A program made the position numbers and the translations under genes. Below, piece after piece: positions 21,303 to 30,713 of a DNA stretch of 64,000 nucleotides (positions within the stretch are counted from its first letter, which is position 1; every line of letters begins with the position of its first letter). Source of the stretch: CAKKQX01 sp963734595 (GTDB taxonomy: Bacteria; Pseudomonadota; Gammaproteobacteria; Burkholderiales; SG8-41); NCBI GenBank assembly GCA_963734595.1, contig CAVTHV010000029.1:186001-250000 (forward strand), in the 5' to 3' direction. The notes under the pieces are model-generated. The model saw nothing but the letters and a program-made list of their open reading frames with translations. It did no database searches and was not told where the DNA came from.

Positions 21303-21406
21303 TTCGGCGGTGATATGAGGACGGAACCCTGTTCTTTTATTTTTTTACTAAACCATCGCGCAGCCAAATGAAATGCAAATCAACCGGGCTCCGTCCCCAC
21401 ATCATT

Positions 21407-21793
21407 TCAAACATTCAGCGGGCCGGTTCTTTCCCGCGCGATGCTTTCGTTGGCCAGTTTCCGTTCTGCGAGTAATTCCCTGATCCGTTCTTCAAGGGCG
21501 GCATCGTCTAACGACTGCCCCCCGCCACGCCACTGGTGTTGTTCGATCGACTCTCCATCTGCCACCATTGCCGCGTGTGACGCGTATTCCTCTTCGGCTT
21601 TTACCGCGGCGAAATGGCGCATGACATTGAGTGTTGCCCAGGTGAGAAGCAGCACGCCCGCTATGCCGGACGCCATGGTGATATAGACCCAGAGGGAAAT
21701 GCAGGCCGGGGTGTTGATGGGGCTGCTTGCGCAGAATCGAACGAGAACGAACCAGCTTTTGAAAATGTTTTGGATCAAATCGACGACCTGCAT
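21407..21793 (-). CDS. hypothetical protein with one membrane segment and coiled-coil tail
   Basis: 128 residues, not recognised. An N-terminal amphipathic stretch (VVDLIQNIFKSWFVLVRFCA) is followed by a membrane segment (YITMASGIAGVLLLTWATL). The hydrophilic C-terminal half (DDAALEERIRELLAERKLAN) would form a coiled coil facing the cytoplasm. The start is uncertain. It stands alone among repeats, so a role cannot be inferred; base composition is like the neighbouring host genes. Confidence 0.5.
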   Translation of the reverse strand: MQVVDLIQNIFKSWFVLVRFCASSPINTPACISLWVYITMASGIAGVLLLTWATLNVMRHFAAVKAEEEYASHAAMVADGESIEQHQWRGGGQSLDDAALEERIRELLAERKLANESIARERTGPLNV

Positions 21794-22228
21794 TGCGCTC
21801 CTTTTTTCATATTTTTGGAGTTCATGCCGTTGTGTTTTTTTAGCGGCGCTGAGATTTCACGCGTGATAATGCACTCAATGCGAGTTCCAGTCCATATCAA
21901 AAACCCTCTTGATCCATTGTCAGTTCTTTATCCGTTCCCGGCAGGATAAAAATCTATCGTTTTGTTAGATTTTTGATTCGTTTAGGTGGCCGCAACAACA
22001 TTATGCAAACGGCATGTTGTCGGTTTTGTCAGGAGGAAGATACGGCAAGCCTTACATCAGCGCACGCTAATGCGAGCACGGGCAGAAATGGATCGCGTGT
22101 CGAATCTTGCAATTCAATCTTCGAGACCTGCCCCACTTAATTGCGCTCACGTCCCAAAACAAAGGCCAGCTTCGACGCTGGCCTTTGTCGTTCACGGAGG
22201 TCATTCTTCAACCCCCAAAACAAAAATA
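21794..22228. other. 435-base spacer with no supported gene
   Basis: It holds an AT-rich palindrome (AAAAATCTATCGTTTTGTTA near 21950, matched at 35095) and a GGCCAGC hairpin element at 22150-22215. No protein frame with convincing content was seen. Confidence 0.5.
22150..22215. repeat. GGCCAGC hairpin element, copy 2
   Basis: Stem 22161-22170 / 22177-22186 with TTCGAC loop. Flanks are GTCCCAAAAC on the left and GTCGTTCACGGAGGTCATTC on the right. Confidence 0.8.
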
Positions 22229-22384
22229 CTATGGGACCACTGGCAGCGCCGTGCCGGTTTTTCCCTTCAGAAAAGTTTCTTTCAGCTTGCGCATGGCTTC
22301 CAGATAGTCTTCCATGCTGGTCTGGTTGTTCTCGTAATTGTCAGCGATTTTCCGGTAGGCGGCGATATATTCCGGTTCATTCAT
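22229..22384 (-). CDS. small acidic hypothetical protein of 51 residues
   Basis: ATG at 22384 on the minus strand, with AAGGA eight bases upstream, reads MNEPEYIAAYRKIADNYEN and ends ...KTGTALPVVP with TAG at 22229-22231. The first 40 residues are strongly helical and charged (EDYLEAMRKLKETFLKGK). Not recognised. The good ribosome-binding site and protein-like composition support it. It lies immediately beside hairpin copy 2. Confidence 0.55.
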   Translation of the reverse strand: MNEPEYIAAYRKIADNYENNQTSMEDYLEAMRKLKETFLKGKTGTALPVVP

Positions 22385-22524
22385 GATTGTGTCCTTGGTG
22401 AATCTATCCTACTATACGCGCTTGGTCGGCACACCGTTTTCCAGATTGGAGGAATGCGGTCAGGTTCACATTTAAAGCACGAGCCGCCGAATTGTGGATC
22501 TGACCTTATTTTTTCGGCGGACTC

Positions 22525-23370
22525 TCAAGACGGCATCGTTCTGACGGTCCCCGCGTTGTTGAAATAGAAGCGGTCGCCGAACTCCTGCATCATGGCGAAG
22601 GAAGGTTTCATCCCGGTGCAATGGGATACCCCCAGCTGCTGAATATTGAATTCCTTCAGCGCGGAGACGGTCTTGTCGACCTGTTCCTGCCTGGCGTTAA
22701 AGAGGTGGCAGCCGCCGATCACCGTGTGGATTTTCTTTACCCCGGTGATGTTCTGCGCATGCAAAAGGTGGTTCACGACGCCGCGGTGGGCGCAGCCCAG
22801 AATCACGACCAGGCCGCGGTCGGTCTTGATGACGATGGACTGATCGTCCTTCATGTCGTCGGGCACCATTTCGCCGCCGACTTTCCGGAAGGCATTATCA
22901 ACCACTCTCTCGAAGTCCGTGACCAGCGGCACCTCGCCGGTCGTCATGATGTTTTCGGTAATCTTCACCGGCTTGTCGGTCAGGTTGAATTTCGCGCCGC
23001 GGCTCTCCAGCTCGTCCCTGCTGAACGGAATGCCGGAAAAGTGGTACGGCTCGCCCTTCCTTTTTCCGTATTTGAGGCCAAAGACATCCGGGTGCGCGAT
23101 GATCTCGATCTCCTTGTTCCGGCGCTGCAGGAAGTCCCGCAGGCCGCCGGTATGGTCGGAATGGCCGTGGCTCAACACCAGCTTGTCGATACTTGCAAGG
23201 TCGATACCCAGCCGCTCGGCGTTTTGAACGGCGGAGACACTGTTGCCGGTATCGAGCAGGACATTCCCCTCCTCCGTTTCGGCGAGCACGGAAAGCCCCC
23301 ACTCCGCATGAAACCCGTTGGCGGAAGCGGTATTCTCGCTGAGCGTAACGATGCGCAGTCTTTTAAGCAT
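22525..23370 (-). CDS. metallo-beta-lactamase-fold hydrolase
   Basis: 281 residues. Metal-binding motif LSHGHSDHTGG at about residues 67-77, then LGCAHRGVVNH and HTVIGGCHLF. This is the arrangement of the MBL subgroup annotated as dihydropteridine (RFA-phosphate) synthase-like proteins. Substrates in this subgroup are diverse, so only the hydrolase fold is firm. GGAGG lies 11 bases before the ATG at 23370 on the minus strand. The methyltransferase gene ends 21 bases upstream on the same strand, so the two are probably one operon. Confidence 0.85.
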   Translation of the reverse strand: MLKRLRIVTLSENTASANGFHAEWGLSVLAETEEGNVLLDTGNSVSAVQNAERLGIDLASIDKLVLSHGHSDHTGGLRDFLQRRNKEIEIIAHPDVFGLKYGKRKGEPYHFSGIPFSRDELESRGAKFNLTDKPVKITENIMTTGEVPLVTDFERVVDNAFRKVGGEMVPDDMKDDQSIVIKTDRGLVVILGCAHRGVVNHLLHAQNITGVKKIHTVIGGCHLFNARQEQVDKTVSALKEFNIQQLGVSHCTGMKPSFAMMQEFGDRFYFNNAGTVRTMPS

Positions 23371-23391
23371 GGCAATGGCACCTCCCGTAAT

Positions 23392-24192
23392 TTATCCCCG
23401 CGGCTTGCCCGCTGCGAAGATGTAACGATTGAGCGAGAAGAAGTATTCGCCGCATTTGGCGAGAGCCCGCAGATCCTCTTCCCATGCGTTCGCCTCCGCG
23501 GCGGGAATGCCGCCCTTCGACACGACGTAGCGCGCCAGTTCCGTGATCTGGTTGCCGCTATACGTGTTTTCTTCCGGATCGAGTTCGACGAGGGGAATGG
23601 CGCCGGCATGTTCGACTTTCAAACCCGCTCTGCGAAATGTGCCTGGCAGCAGGCGCGCGACGCGGGCATTCGCATAGCGCCGCATCCAGACCGCCAGCAA
23701 CCGCTCCATGCGAACGCGATCGCTGGAATGCCAGACGACCGAGTCCCAATCGGTATCGACCACCACCGCACGGCCGCCGGGACGCAGCACACGCGCGAGG
23801 TCGCGCACCACGGCTGCAAGATCCGGTGCAAACAGATACACCTGAACGGCACCGGCGACGTCGATGCTCGCGTCCGGGCAAGGCAGCGCCGCTGCGTCGG
23901 CAAGGTGAAATTCGATCTGATCCACGCCTGCGCACCGCGCGCGTGCAATATCCAGCATCGGTTGACTGGTGTCGACCGCGATGACCCGGCCGCCGGCGCC
24001 GACCTGCCGCGCCATCTCGAGCGTGAGGTAACCGGGTCCGCAGCCGATGTCGAGCACCGTTTGTCCCGGCTGCAACGCCATGACTTCGAGCGTTCGCCGG
24101 CGCTGCTCCACCATCGCGGGCGCAGCATATTGCCGGTCAACGCGTTGTGCATTCGCGCTGTCGAACGAAACCATTTTGTTCACGCTGTGCAT
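23392..24192 (-). CDS. class I SAM-dependent methyltransferase
   Basis: 266 residues. Rossmann motif I is LDIGCGPGYLTLEMA, motif II VIAVDTSQPML, and the post-motif loop ADAALPCPDASIDV. This is the UbiE/type-11 group that methylates small molecules. AGGGGCGGCG precedes the ATG at 24192 on the minus strand. It is followed in the same direction by the MBL-fold gene; together they may modify and hydrolyse one substrate, which is inference. Confidence 0.88.
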   Translation of the reverse strand: MHSVNKMVSFDSANAQRVDRQYAAPAMVEQRRRTLEVMALQPGQTVLDIGCGPGYLTLEMARQVGAGGRVIAVDTSQPMLDIARARCAGVDQIEFHLADAAALPCPDASIDVAGAVQVYLFAPDLAAVVRDLARVLRPGGRAVVVDTDWDSVVWHSSDRVRMERLLAVWMRRYANARVARLLPGTFRRAGLKVEHAGAIPLVELDPEENTYSGNQITELARYVVSKGGIPAAEANAWEEDLRALAKCGEYFFSLNRYIFAAGKPRG

Positions 24193-24360
24193 CGCCGCCC
24201 CTAGGCCATTGCAACAGATAAATTAACCCTTCGGCTTGCTGCGCAATTTGATATCGATCAACAGACGGCGATCTGATCCGAAGAAAAATGGGGCCGGGGC
24301 CAGATTTCCGCTCGCGAACTGGCATAATTTGGACCCGATCCCAATTTTGTTTGAGGCCCC

Positions 24361-24873
24361 ATGTTCGCCAGAGTCAATTTCTCCCAACTCACGCTGATGG
24401 ACGCGCTCGACCTCGCCAGCCTGATCGAGGTCGAGGCGCATAACCGGTATGTGTACTTCGCCACGCAGCTCGGCCACCGCGACCCCGGCGACGCCGCGTC
24501 CATGTTCCGGTCGATGGCCGAAAACGAGAAGAAGCACGGCGACCAGCTCGCCGAGCGCAGGCGGGCGCTGTTTGGCGATGAACCCGCAAAAGTAAAACTC
24601 GACGACGTCTTCGATGTCGAGGCCCCCGATTTCGGCCTGCCGCGCTGGGACATGTCCGCCCTCAAGGCGCTCGAGATCGCGTTGGCCTCCGAAAAGAAGG
24701 CCTACGCGTTCTACGACGAGGCCCTCCCCGGCGTGACGCAACCGGAGGTGAAGGCGCTGTTCATGGACCTGCGGGACGAAGAGACTGAACACATCCGCAT
24801 GGTCGAGGACATCATCGCAAAGCTGCCACCGGAGGCCGCGCGCGAGCGCGAAGACGAGGACGCCGACGATTGA
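24361..24873 (+). CDS. ferritin-like diiron protein (rubrerythrin N-domain type)
   Basis: 170 residues forming a four-helix bundle. Diiron ligands are visible as E in SLIEVEAHNRY, ExxH in ENEKKHG, E in ALASEKKAYAF and ExxH in DEETEH. There is no C-terminal rubredoxin domain, and the tail is acidic (EREDEDADD). Members of this group handle peroxide or iron. The ATG at 24361 follows GAGG. It is divergent from the methyltransferase gene. Confidence 0.85.
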   Translation: MFARVNFSQLTLMDALDLASLIEVEAHNRYVYFATQLGHRDPGDAASMFRSMAENEKKHGDQLAERRRALFGDEPAKVKLDDVFDVEAPDFGLPRWDMSALKALEIALASEKKAYAFYDEALPGVTQPEVKALFMDLRDEETEHIRMVEDIIAKLPPEAAREREDEDADD

Positions 24874-24883
24874 AACCCGAATA

Positions 24884-24985
24884 GACAGGATTAACAGGAT
24901 TTACAAGAATTACCTCGTGATCCCAGGGTTTTAATCTTGTTCGTCTTATTCATCTTGTAGATCCTGTCCATCGCCTGTTCTCAAG
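24884..24985. repeat. inverted pair of AACAGGATT-type tandem arms
   Basis: AATAGACAGGATTAACAGGA and TTTACAAGAATT units on the left, and TTAATCTTGTTCG...CATCTTGTAGATCCTGTCC on the right. Same unit family as at 14593 and 52318. It lies directly after the ferritin-like gene. Confidence 0.7.
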
Positions 24986-24999
24986 GCGAGAACCGGAAA

Positions 25000-25045
25000 A
25001 ACCAAGGCCAGCTTCCGAGCTGGCCTTCGTCATTCAGGGAAGTCT
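25000..25045. repeat. GGCCAGC hairpin element, copy 3
   Basis: Stem AAGGCCAGC (25004-25012) / GCTGGCCTT (25019-25027), followed by CGTCATTCAGGGAAGTC. The rest of 24874-25256 holds no gene. Confidence 0.75.
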
Positions 25046-25256
25046 TTCGCCAATCCCTGCACTTCCCGGTGCTCTCCGTACTTGTACGGATATCCGTCCG
25101 CCGGCCGAAATTGTAGCCTTCCAAACACAAGATTAAATTCAAGCGGCGCATGAGACGCCGCGCTCGGGAGGATGCGGCCCCGCCGTTGCTCAGACAGAAG
25201 ACCCTTCTGCTTTTAAAAACACGCAAGTCCGCTTTCCATCAAAGGAGGAATCAAAG

Positions 25257-26330
25257 GTGTCAGTTTATTTGTCTCGACGCGATTTTCTGAAGGGAATCAC
25301 CGTAGCCGGCGGCTTGGGCGCGCTGGGTCTGCCACTGCTCTCCTCTGCCGCGGCGCCGGCCGACTGGAAATTCGGGCCGCCTCTGCCCGTCGCCTCGGGC
25401 GAACTGGTCGCCGCCACCGTCGGCGACAACATGTTCGTCATGGGCGGCCTGAACGACGAGAATCACGCCGCGCGGGGCTATGTATACCGCTATGACGGCA
25501 AGGGCAAAACCTGGACGGCGCTGCGCCCGATGGCCGTTCCCGCCCACCATATCGCGATCACGGCGATGAACGGGAAGATCTATGTCTTCGGCGGCTTCAC
25601 CAAGCCGGAAAACTTGATCGCGTGGCAACCCACCTCCAATTCCTGGGAATACGATCCGCAAGCCGATACCTGGAAGGCGCTGGCGCCGCTGCCCCGTCCG
25701 CGCGGCAGCGCGCAGGCGGTGGCCGTCAACGGCAAGATTTATGTGATCGGCGGCGCCTGTTCGAACGCCAAGGGCAATCCCAGCGCGCCCATCATGCGGG
25801 GCAGCAACGCGCACATCGTCGTCGGCTACGTCGATGAATACGATCCCGCGACCGATACCTGGCGTGCCCGCAGCGACATGCCGACCGCGCGCAATCACTT
25901 TCTTGCAGCAGCGGTCGACGGAAAAATCTATGCGATCAACGGGCGCATCGGGGCGGTGTTCGTGACCTTGTCCGATGTCATGGACCTGGTCGAGGAATAC
26001 GATCCCGCCGCCGATCACTGGAGCCTGAAAGGCCGCACGCCGACCAATCGCGCGGATGTCGCGGGCGGCGTCTATGACGGAAAGATTTACGTGGCCGGCG
26101 GCGAATACCAGGACACCAAACGCAAGATGACCTTCTGGGCGGTCGAGTCCCTGGATCCTGCAACGAATACCTGGGGATCGCTGCCGCATCTGCACGTGGC
26201 GCGGCATGGATTCGCCGCTGCGTTCATCGGCAACGAGCTCCACATCGTCGGCGGAACGTTCCAGTCGGATGGCATGCCCGGCGCCGCGTCGCCGATCGCT
26301 TCGCACGAGGTCTTTACCATTACCGGTTGA
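25257..26330 (+). CDS. Kelch-repeat beta-propeller protein with Tat-type signal
   Basis: 357 residues. The N-terminus MSVYLSRRDFLKG matches a twin-arginine signal, so a folded export to the periplasm is expected. Six Kelch blades follow, each with a GG doublet and a spaced Tyr/Trp: DNMFVMGGL, GKIYVFGGF, GKIYVIGGA, GKIYAINGR, GKIYVAGGE and NELHIVGGT. The GTG start at 25257 follows AAAGGAGGAA. Related propellers include N-acetylneuraminate epimerase and galactose-oxidase-like proteins, but no catalytic set could be assigned. It is a single gene between hairpin elements. Confidence 0.88.
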   Translation: MSVYLSRRDFLKGITVAGGLGALGLPLLSSAAAPADWKFGPPLPVASGELVAATVGDNMFVMGGLNDENHAARGYVYRYDGKGKTWTALRPMAVPAHHIAITAMNGKIYVFGGFTKPENLIAWQPTSNSWEYDPQADTWKALAPLPRPRGSAQAVAVNGKIYVIGGACSNAKGNPSAPIMRGSNAHIVVGYVDEYDPATDTWRARSDMPTARNHFLAAAVDGKIYAINGRIGAVFVTLSDVMDLVEEYDPAADHWSLKGRTPTNRADVAGGVYDGKIYVAGGEYQDTKRKMTFWAVESLDPATNTWGSLPHLHVARHGFAAAFIGNELHIVGGTFQSDGMPGAASPIASHEVFTITG

Positions 26331-26389
26331 TCTTCAAGAAGCAGCGAAGGGGCGGGAAAAACGGGAGCGGCAAAAAAATTTCTGTAAGT

Positions 26390-26450
26390 CCCCTTACCTG
26401 CCAAAACAAAGGCCAGCTTCGACGCTGGCCTTTGTCATTCCTGGCGTTAC
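26390..26450. repeat. GGCCAGC hairpin element, copy 4
   Basis: Stem 26408-26417 / 26424-26433, left flank CCCCTTACCTGCCAAAAC, right flank GTCATTCCTGGCG. It lies 60 bases after the Kelch gene and can act as its terminator. The stretch 26451-26848 that follows holds no supported gene. Confidence 0.8.
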
Positions 26451-26861
26451 GCTGATAGCAGGAAACCGTGATCTGTCTCTTACCTCGGCTTCTTCAATTT
26501 GAATTAATCACTTAGATTCGCCGGGTCTCCTCCGCGCCGACAGTCTGCAGACGGTCAGGAGCGGCCATTCCCACACAATTGACAGGGTCATACCGAAAGC
26601 GTAGCTTGTCCCGACACGGACTACCACCTTGCGGGCGGAAAAAATAACGCCCGCTCCCTCTCAGCCTTCGTGGCAGTGGCCAAGCGCTTAAGTGCATCCA
26701 AATGGCCGCGTTCCAACGTCATGCCCGACATGTGTTTTTGCGCGTAAAGGCTTTGCTCATTCGCACAGATACTCGTTCAGGCACGGTAGCGAGATGCTCC
26801 AGGGCCGTCATTTGGCTGCCGTCTTTATATGGCCTGAACAACTGCAACAAAGGAGTGAGAA

Positions 26862-27314
26862 ATGAACAAGATGATTCGGGTTCTAAGCCTGTTGCTCATG
26901 TCACTTGTAACAACGGCGGCTTCCGCTGCTCCGGCAGATGAAGCAAACGCGCTCATTGACCGCTGGTCGGCGGCGTACACTTCCAATGACCCGGAGGCGA
27001 TTGTGAAAATCTACGCGCCGGACGCGATTCTTCTCGGAACCGTGAGTCCCGTCATATCCACGGGCACCGAAGCCATCCGGAAATATTTCTCGATGGTGAA
27101 GGGCAGCGGCAACAGGAATTCGATCCAGGAAAGGCACACCATCGTGCTCGATGAAAACGCCGTCATCGTCACCGGCTTTTACGAGTTTACCCGGATGAAG
27201 GACGGCCAGCCTTCGCCATCGCCTTCACGCTTCACCATGCTCGTCACCAAGCGCGATGGTGAATGGCATATCGCGCATCACCATTCTTCGCCGCACGTTC
27301 TGCCGAAGCCGTAA
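26862..27314 (+). CDS. secreted SnoaL/DUF4440-like protein
   Basis: 150 residues. Signal peptide (LSLLLMSLVTTAASA-AP), then a cystatin-like alpha+beta barrel of the SnoaL/CaMKII-association type: ALIDRWSAAYTSNDPEAIV, YAPDAILLGTVSP, FYEFTRMKDG and GEWHIAHHHSS. Family members bind small ligands or act as isomerases; the ligand is unknown. The ATG at 26862 follows AAAGGAG. Confidence 0.82.
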   Translation: MNKMIRVLSLLLMSLVTTAASAAPADEANALIDRWSAAYTSNDPEAIVKIYAPDAILLGTVSPVISTGTEAIRKYFSMVKGSGNRNSIQERHTIVLDENAVIVTGFYEFTRMKDGQPSPSPSRFTMLVTKRDGEWHIAHHHSSPHVLPKP

Positions 27315-27360
27315 GGCCGCCGCATTTGGCGTGGCGGGTCTGGGTTACACTTCGGAAACT

Positions 27361-27516
27361 CCCCTCACCCGCCAAAACAAAGGCCAGCTTCGACGCTGGC
27401 CTTTGTCATTTACTGTCTGCGATCACGCTTTACGAAATATGAAAATCGCACGGAAACAGCTCCCCGGATGACACTATAGTTCGTTGTTTTTATTGATTTA
27501 TTTTAATATCCGTGCG
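27361..27516. repeat. full-length modular hairpin element, copy 5
   Basis: Hairpin stem 27379-27388 / 27395-27404, GTCATTTACTG, a second imperfect hairpin (GATCACGCTTTACGAAATAT), then the AT-rich block GTTGTTTTTATTGATTTATT at about 27483. Together this makes about 150 bases with the same order of parts as copies 7, 9 and 10. Confidence 0.8.
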
Positions 27517-27524
27517 AGTGCCGC

Positions 27525-28938
27525 TCAAGCGCGAAGATCGGCGATCAGCGGTTCGAGCGCCGGCATGGACTCGAGCGCCCGCACCTTGTCCTTGATGCGG
27601 TCGCGGGCCTGCGCGCCGAGGACACCCGCAACCAGGCTGTCGAACTTTCCTTCGAGTTGAGCGCTGTTGAGCGGCGACTCCGGCGAGCCGGGACGGTACA
27701 GCGTTTCCTGCACATGACGATCACGCCGCTTTGGTGACGACGGCGACCCGCGTCGCATAACGATAGGCGTTGCCCATCGCATCGAACGCCGGGTCCGTGG
27801 CGACCTTGATCCGTTTCATGAATTCGAGGATCCGCGGGTCCTCCAGTTTCGCGGCGTCGAACTGCGCGACCATCGCCGCGCGTTCCAGCGCCATCGCCGA
27901 CAGCGCATAGAACATGTTCATCTGCGCCGACGCGACGCCCTGCGGCACGTACGGCCAGGCGACGTGATCCCTGCAGTGCGTCGTGCATGCCACCTCGATC
28001 CGTTCGATGTCCTCCGCCGCGAGGCCGTGCTCGCGCATGATCGCGTCGAGCAGCGCCAGCGACGGGTGTATGGCGCCCGCGGTGGCGTAAGGCTTGAAGC
28101 CCAGCGCCAGGGTTTCCCATTGCGAGCCGAGGCCCGCGGTGAGCGCGTCCAGTTCCCGCCGGTCCGTCATCGCACTGAAAAATCCGCCGAACGGCGCTTC
28201 CAGCACATTGACGATTCCGGTAAAACCGCGACGCGCGAGCAATGCCGCGGTCACGCCGTTTTTTGCGGCCTGCCCCGCATGCAGCCGCTTCACCATCGCG
28301 CCTTCCTGCGCCGCCATCAGGCCCGACGCCATCGAACCCGCAATGCCGAACGCGTGCTGCGTGTGAATCGCATCGAGTTCCAGCAGGCGCGCGGCCGTGG
28401 CCGCGGCGACAAAGCCGCCGCAGACCGCGGCAGAATGAAAACCCCGCTTGAAAATGTTGCCGGCGCCGGCCATGCCCACCCGCAGTCCGGCTTCGTAACC
28501 GGCGACGACGGCGGTGATGAAATCGCGGCCGGACACCTGGGGCTGCCATTCGGACAACGCCAGCGCCGTGGCGACGGCAATCGATCCGGCATGCATGGAT
28601 GCGCGGGTGTGCGCATCGTCGAGTTCGAAGCCATGGCCCGCGGTGCTGTTGACGAACACGGCCTGCGTCACCGACACGCGCCCCTTGCCGCCGATCAGCG
28701 AGGCCTGCGGCGCGCCGCCCTCCTCGCGCGCCACGTCGGCGACGATGCGGGTCCACGGCAGCGTCGCGCCGAAGACCATGCAGCCGAGCGCATCGAGCAC
28801 GCACGCCCTGGTTTTCTCGACCACCGCGGCCGGCAGCATGTCGTAGCGCAGGGCGGCCACGTACGCCGCCAGCGTCGCCGTCGCGCCGGGCGCCGCCGGA
28901 CTCTTGCTCACATCCATCGCTTTCATGACATTTCCCAT
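27525..28938 (-). CDS. MmgE/PrpD-family protein, one frameshift near the C-terminus
   Basis: About 470 residues of the 2-methylcitrate-dehydratase-like family; distinct from the prpD at 2838, so a different substrate is likely. Motifs are RACVLDALGCMVFGA, GHGFELDDAHTRASMHAGS, GFHSAAVCGGFVAAA and GFKPYATAGAIHPSL. Near 27722 the frame changes, and DRHVQETLYRPGSPESP completes the normal C-terminal domain. The ATG at 28938 starts two bases after the stop of the upstream Bug gene, and an internal ATG at 28926 is an alternative. Third gene of a tight minus-strand operon. Confidence 0.9.
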
Positions 28939-28939
28939 G

Positions 28940-29917
28940 CTACATCGCGGAGATGCCCGCCTGCTCGATGACCGGACGCCATTTCGTCTGCTCGTTCTGG
29001 AGGAACTGCATGAATGCCTTCGGCGTTTCCGGCGACGGCAGCGAGCTGTCGTGCGCGAGCCGCTTGGCGAGTTCCGGGGATTTGAGCACTTCCATCAGCG
29101 CCGCATACACGCGATCGAACGCGGCCTGCGGCGTGCCGGTGCGCACTGCGAGCCCGTTCCAGATCAGGTGCTCGTATCCGGGCACCCCCGATTCGCTGAT
29201 GGTGGGAACGCCCGGCAGCAGCGGCCAGCGCTTCGCCGTCGTGACCGCGATCAGCCGCAACCGGCCGGCCTTGATGAGCGGCAGCGACGAGGTGGGATTG
29301 ATGAATGCCACGTAGACTTCGCCGCTCAGCACCCCTCGCATCGCCAGCGCACTGCCCTTGTAGGGCACATGCAGCAGCTTGACCTTGGCCAGCACATTGA
29401 ACAGCGCGCCGCCCAGGTGCGATCCGCCGCCCGGCCCCGAGGAGCCGAACGTGATCTCGCCCGGACGGGATTTTGCCAGCGCGATCAGGTCCTTTACGGT
29501 GCGCACGGGCAGCGAGGGGTGAACGATCAGCCCGCCCGGCGAGATGCCGATGCGGCTCATCGGCGCAAAATCGCGCAGCGTGTCGAACGGCATCTTCTTG
29601 TGGAGCAACGGGGCCATGCTGACGTTGGTGCTGAACAGGTACAGCGTGTAGCCGTCCGCAGGCTGGTTCAGGACGGCTTGCGATGCGATCATCGACCCGC
29701 CGCCGGGACGATTGTCGACGACGACCTGCTGCCCCAGGATCTTGCCGAGTCCGACCGCGACCTCGCGCGCCGCCGCGTCGTTGCCGCCGCCCGGCGCGAG
29801 CGGCACGATGAGCCGGATGGCGCGATCCGGATAAGTCTGGGCTGAAGCCGGCACGGTCTGCAATGTAGCGGCCGCGATTCCCACACCGACGGCGACTGCC
29901 CTTCCCAACGATTTCAT
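28940..29917 (-). CDS. Bug/TctC-family periplasmic solute receptor
   Basis: 325 residues with a signal peptide ending near VPASA-QTYPDRA. Binding-protein motifs: RLIVPLAPGGGNDAAAR, NRPGGGSMIASQ, LHVPYKGSALAMRG and PTISESGVPGYEH. The ATG at 29917 sits five bases past the SDR stop; a GTG at 29932 would overlap that gene. It is intact. With the SDR and MmgE/PrpD genes it forms a capture-and-catabolise operon for an unknown carboxylate, without its own membrane subunits. Confidence 0.93.
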   Translation of the reverse strand: MKSLGRAVAVGVGIAAATLQTVPASAQTYPDRAIRLIVPLAPGGGNDAAAREVAVGLGKILGQQVVVDNRPGGGSMIASQAVLNQPADGYTLYLFSTNVSMAPLLHKKMPFDTLRDFAPMSRIGISPGGLIVHPSLPVRTVKDLIALAKSRPGEITFGSSGPGGGSHLGGALFNVLAKVKLLHVPYKGSALAMRGVLSGEVYVAFINPTSSLPLIKAGRLRLIAVTTAKRWPLLPGVPTISESGVPGYEHLIWNGLAVRTGTPQAAFDRVYAALMEVLKSPELAKRLAHDSSLPSPETPKAFMQFLQNEQTKWRPVIEQAGISAM

Positions 29918-29921
29918 GCGA

Positions 29922-30713
29922 TCAGATTCCACGTGTTCTTCCTCCGTCTACGTTGATGGCGCAGCCCGTGATCATTCCCGCGCGCGACGACGCGAGAAAC
30001 ACCGTGAGGTCCGCCACGTCTTCCGGTTTGACGACGCGGCCCATGGGCACGTCGCTGACCAGCTGCTTTTCAGCTTCCTCGATTGAAATCCCGTGCTCTT
30101 TGGCACGGATGCCGACCAGCTCCGTCCAGCGTCCGGTATCCGTCGATCCGGGACAGATCGCGTTCACGGTGATGCCGTCCGGTCCGAACTCGTTGGCCAT
30201 CGCCTTGGTGATGCTCAACGTGCCGAGGTTGATCGGCCCCGACATGACCTGCACGCCGAGCGGCTCGCGCCCGCGCGTGCCCGAGATATGGATCACGCGT
30301 CCCTGCGTGGATTTTTTCAGGTACGGCATGGTTTCGCGCGACATGCGGATCAGGCCGAACGGCTTGACCGCGAAATACTCCTCCCACAGATGGTCCGGAA
30401 TATCCGCAAGCCGCCCGCGATGGGCGCCGCCGGCGCAATTGACCAGGATGTCGACGCCGCCCAGTTCCGCGATCGCCTTCTCCACCGCCGGCTTGATGGC
30501 GTGGCGGTCGGCGATGTCCATCTCGATCACCGCGATGCGCAATGCCGGATGTTTGGACTTCAGGTCCGCGGCTACGGCATTGCAGCGCGCCATGTCGCGA
30601 CCGAACAATCCGAGATTGACGCCTTCCGCGGCCAGCGCCGTGGCGATGGTTTTGCCGATGCCGCGGCTCGCGCCGGTAATGAACGCCGTGCGCCCTTTCA
30701 GACCCAGATCCAT
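29922..30713 (-). CDS. short-chain dehydrogenase/reductase with atypical active site
   Basis: 263 residues. Cofactor motif TGASRGIGKT, NCAGG, and the C-terminal GCAINVDGG are classical. The active-site region is not: after HISGTRG comes an extended segment, and the position of the usual YxxxK reads LSITK, so the catalytic tyrosine appears to be leucine. Such SDRs exist in degradation clusters, and their chemistry is less certain. The ATG at 30713 follows GAGGGG on the minus strand. First gene of the operon, divergent from the LysR gene at 31195. Confidence 0.85.
   Translation of the reverse strand: MDLGLKGRTAFITGASRGIGKTIATALAAEGVNLGLFGRDMARCNAVAADLKSKHPALRIAVIEMDIADRHAIKPAVEKAIAELGGVDILVNCAGGAHRGRLADIPDHLWEEYFAVKPFGLIRMSRETMPYLKKSTQGRVIHISGTRGREPLGVQVMSGPINLGTLSITKAMANEFGPDGITVNAICPGSTDTGRWTELVGIRAKEHGISIEEAEKQLVSDVPMGRVVKPEDVADLTVFLASSRAGMITGCAINVDGGRTRGI

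Noticed and set aside
26512..26697. 61-residue minus-strand frame between the Kelch and SnoaL-like genes
   Set aside because: It is Arg-rich with no motif and no ribosome-binding site; probably chance.
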